A DNA stretch of 6,720 nt. Origin: Geobacter sp. UBA6169 (GTDB lineage Bacteria > Desulfobacterota > Desulfuromonadia > Geobacterales > Pseudopelobacteraceae). The DNA is taken from contig DIUB01000021.1 in the NCBI GenBank assembly GCA_002422265.1, forward strand, positions 1 to 6,720, read 5' to 3'. The stretch's first letter is position 1. Every line of letters begins with the position of its first letter. Position numbers and translations under genes: made by a program. Shown piece by piece: positions 5,035 to 6,720 of the stretch. The notes under the pieces were generated by a model. That model was not told the origin of the DNA. It saw nothing but the letters and a program-made list of their open reading frames with translations, and ran no database searches.

Positions 5035-6108
5035 ATGACTGGACAACAGAAAAAATGGCTGGTCAGGGCTTTGATAATACTGGTTCTGGGGGGACTGGGT
5101 GTAGCCGTCTGGTATAAGTTTCTCCGTCATGGCAAAGACGATGGTCTGGTCAGCGGCAACGGGCGGATTGAGGCGGTGGAGATCGACGTTGCCGCCAAGA
5201 TAGCCGGGCGGGTCAAGGAGATCAGGGTAGCAGAGGGCCAGTTTGTCACGGCGGGCCAGGTGGTGGCGGTGATGGACACCACGAATCTAGAGGCCCAGCT
5301 GCGGCAGGCCCAGGCCCAGCTATTGCAGGCACAGAGCAGCGTGGCCACGGCCCACAGCCAGCTGGCCCAGCGCCGGAGTGAACGGGCGGCGGCCCTGGCC
5401 ACCGTTGCCCAGCGTGAGGCAGAACTGCTCAAGGCCCGCCAGCATGCCCGCCGTTCGGCCGAGCTGGCCCACAGCGGGGCCATCGCCAGGCAGGAGGCCG
5501 ATGACGATGCGGCCCAGCTGCGCAGTACCGAGGCGGCACTGCATGCCGCCCGGGCCCAGGTGGCGGCCAGCGACGCCACGATTAACGCCGCTGCCACCCA
5601 GATCAACGGCGCCCAGGCGGCGGTGTCGGCTGCCAAGGCTAATGTTGAACGAATCCAGGCTGATATTGACGACAGCATGCTCACCGCCCCCCGCGACGGC
5701 CGGGTGCAGTACAAGGTGGTCCAGCTGGGGGAGGTGGTGGGCGCCGGTGGCCGCATCGTCAGCCTGGTGGACTTGAGCGACGTCTACATGACCTTCTTCC
5801 TGCCGACCTCTGCGGCCGGCAAGGTGGCGCTGGGAAGCGAGATCAGGCTGGTGCTGGATGCGGCACCGCAGTACGTGATCCCTGCCCGGGCCTCCTTTGT
5901 GGCCGACGTGGCCCAGTTCACCCCCAAGACCGTTGAAACCGCCGTGGAACGTGAAAAGTTGATGTTCCGCATCAAGGCCCAGATATCCCCTGAACTACTC
6001 AAAAAACACCAGGCACAGGTCAAGACCGGCCTGCCGGGCGTGGCCTGGGTGCGGCTTGATCAGACCAAGCCATGGCCATCGCAGCTGCAGGTCAGGCTGC
6101 CGCAATGA
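5035..6108 (+). CDS. HlyD-family membrane fusion protein, YhiI/YbhG type
   Basis: This is a periplasmic adaptor of 357 residues, the usual length for the YhiI/YbhG group. Residues about 9-26 form an N-terminal membrane anchor. The first half of the lipoyl domain lies at about 42-82 (GRIEAVEIDVAAKIAGRVKE, ending VVAVMD). A long Ala/Gln-rich coiled-coil hairpin follows (about 84-212), then the second lipoyl half (TAPRDGRV at 217-224, LGEVVGAGGRIVSLVD at 231-246). The C-terminal beta domain includes VETAVEREKLMFRIKA and VKTGLPGVAWVRLD, typical of YhiI. Such proteins link an inner-membrane ABC transporter to a TolC-like channel; the channel at the left edge may be that partner. Start ATG 5035 has GGAGG about 8 bases upstream. 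Its stop overlaps the ABC gene by ATGA. GC content is very high compared with the preceding gene. Confidence 0.93.
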   Translation: MTGQQKKWLVRALIILVLGGLGVAVWYKFLRHGKDDGLVSGNGRIEAVEIDVAAKIAGRVKEIRVAEGQFVTAGQVVAVMDTTNLEAQLRQAQAQLLQAQSSVATAHSQLAQRRSERAAALATVAQREAELLKARQHARRSAELAHSGAIARQEADDDAAQLRSTEAALHAARAQVAASDATINAAATQINGAQAAVSAAKANVERIQADIDDSMLTAPRDGRVQYKVVQLGEVVGAGGRIVSLVDLSDVYMTFFLPTSAAGKVALGSEIRLVLDAAPQYVIPARASFVADVAQFTPKTVETAVEREKLMFRIKAQISPELLKKHQAQVKTGLPGVAWVRLDQTKPWPSQLQVRLPQ

Positions 6109-6720
6109 ACGAGCCTCCCCCCCCAACCCCGGTGGTCAAGCTGACCCAGGTCAGCCTGCGCTACGGCACGACGACCGCCCTGCAGGATATCTCCCTCGAT
6201 CTGCCGGCGGGCTGCCTGATCGGCCTGATCGGGCCGGACGGGGTGGGCAAATCCAGCCTCTTGTCACTGATCGCCGGTTCGCGGGCCATCCAGCAGGGCA
6301 GCATCCAGGTGCTGGGCGGCAGCATGGCCGATGCCCGGCACCGCACACAGGTCTGCCCCCGTATCGCCTATATGCCGCAGGGGCTCGGCAAAAACCTCTA
6401 TCCAACCCTGTCGGTAGTTGAGAACGTCGACTTCTTCGGCCGTCTGTTCGGCCACGACCGCCGGGAACGTGAACGACGGATCGACGAGCTGCTGCAGGCC
6501 ACCGGGCTGGCCCCGTTCCGTCAGCGGCCGGCCGGCAAACTGTCCGGCGGCATGAAACAGAAATTGGGGTTGTGCTGCGCCCTGATCCACGATCCCGACC
6601 TGTTGATCCTGGACGAGCCCACCACCGGTGTTGATCCGCTGTCACGGCGCCAGTTCTGGCAACTGATCGAGCGGATGCGGGCCCATCGTCCGGATATGAG
6701 CGTGCTGGTGGCCACGGCCT
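6105..6720 (+). CDS. ABC transporter ATP-binding protein, RbbA/YhiH-like, N-terminal part
   Basis: The gene starts at ATG 6105, overlapping the HlyD stop, and stays open to the window edge (205 codons seen), so it is incomplete here. The first nucleotide-binding domain shows Walker A GPDGVGKS (43-50), the Q-loop in YMPQGLGKNLYP (Gln92), the signature LSGGMKQKLG (146-155) and Walker B LLILDEPTTGVDP (166-178). The H-loop lies beyond the edge. The GPDGVGKS form of Walker A and the YMPQGLGKNLYPTLSV segment are what I recognise from the RbbA/YhiH and YbhF group, which often contains two ATPase domains, fused to a permease in RbbA. With the HlyD protein it should power export of an unknown substrate, possibly a drug or lipid. 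Which member it is cannot be settled without the rest. Confidence 0.92.
   Translation, partial: MNEPPPPTPVVKLTQVSLRYGTTTALQDISLDLPAGCLIGLIGPDGVGKSSLLSLIAGSRAIQQGSIQVLGGSMADARHRTQVCPRIAYMPQGLGKNLYPTLSVVENVDFFGRLFGHDRRERERRIDELLQATGLAPFRQRPAGKLSGGMKQKLGLCCALIHDPDLLILDEPTTGVDPLSRRQFWQLIERMRAHRPDMSVLVATA

Noticed and set aside
5127..5756. Long open frames on the minus strand opposite the HlyD gene
   Set aside because: They mirror the GC-rich, Ala/Gln-rich coiled coil of HlyD, show only low-complexity Ala/Ser/Trp residues and no family signature.
1..6720. tRNA or rRNA genes, CRISPR arrays, insertion sequences, riboswitches
   Set aside because: I saw no regularly spaced repeats, transposase motifs, cloverleaf-like sequence or riboswitch core in the gaps, none of which exceeds about 125 bases.

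Overview
The window looks like a chromosomal segment from a Geobacter-type bacterium (Desulfuromonadales: Geobacter, Trichlorobacter or Pelobacter propionicus-like). This rests on my recognition of protein style: a NodT-family efflux channel, a small SAP/cysteine protein of a kind I associate with Geobacter, and a PAS-HD-GYP signalling protein. It has not been checked by any search. All genes read on the + strand.

Left flank (1-1246, GC-rich): the 3' end of a TolC/NodT-type outer-membrane efflux channel overlaps by ATGA with pldA, an outer-membrane phospholipase A. The pldA frame is intact over 314 codons except for one in-frame TAG, which falls between the catalytic His/Ser and the catalytic Asn. 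A strong terminator-like hairpin also lies inside pldA.

Middle block (about 1300-4980, clearly lower GC): a TetR-family regulator; a 70-aa SAP-domain protein with a cysteine cluster; a SRAP (YedK/HMCES)-like protein whose catalytic Cys2, Glu and His all appear replaced; a FabI-type enoyl-ACP reductase with unusual active-site and cofactor-site residues; a 43-aa single-pass membrane protein with a GTG start; and a PAS-HD-GYP phosphodiesterase. Two near-identical 19-bp sites in opposite orientation (1306-1324 and 1951-1969, 18/19 identical) lie just upstream of tetR and just upstream of the SAP-SRAP pair. They resemble the operator of the TetR-family fatty-acid regulator FadR of Bacillus subtilis.

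Right flank (5035-6720, GC-rich): a YhiI/YbhG-type HlyD membrane-fusion protein overlaps (ATGA) with the start of an RbbA/YhiH-type ABC transporter ATPase that runs off the window. Together with the outer-membrane channel at the left edge these could form a tripartite exporter.

Working picture (inference): an acyl-CoA- or lipid-responsive TetR protein controls itself and a cassette containing a non-catalytic SRAP-like protein, a DNA-binding-like SAP protein, a FabI paralogue and a cyclic-dinucleotide phosphodiesterase. This cassette sits between the parts of an envelope export system that also carries a phospholipase. The paired operators, the degenerate SRAP protein and the amber codon in pldA are the observations most worth following up.
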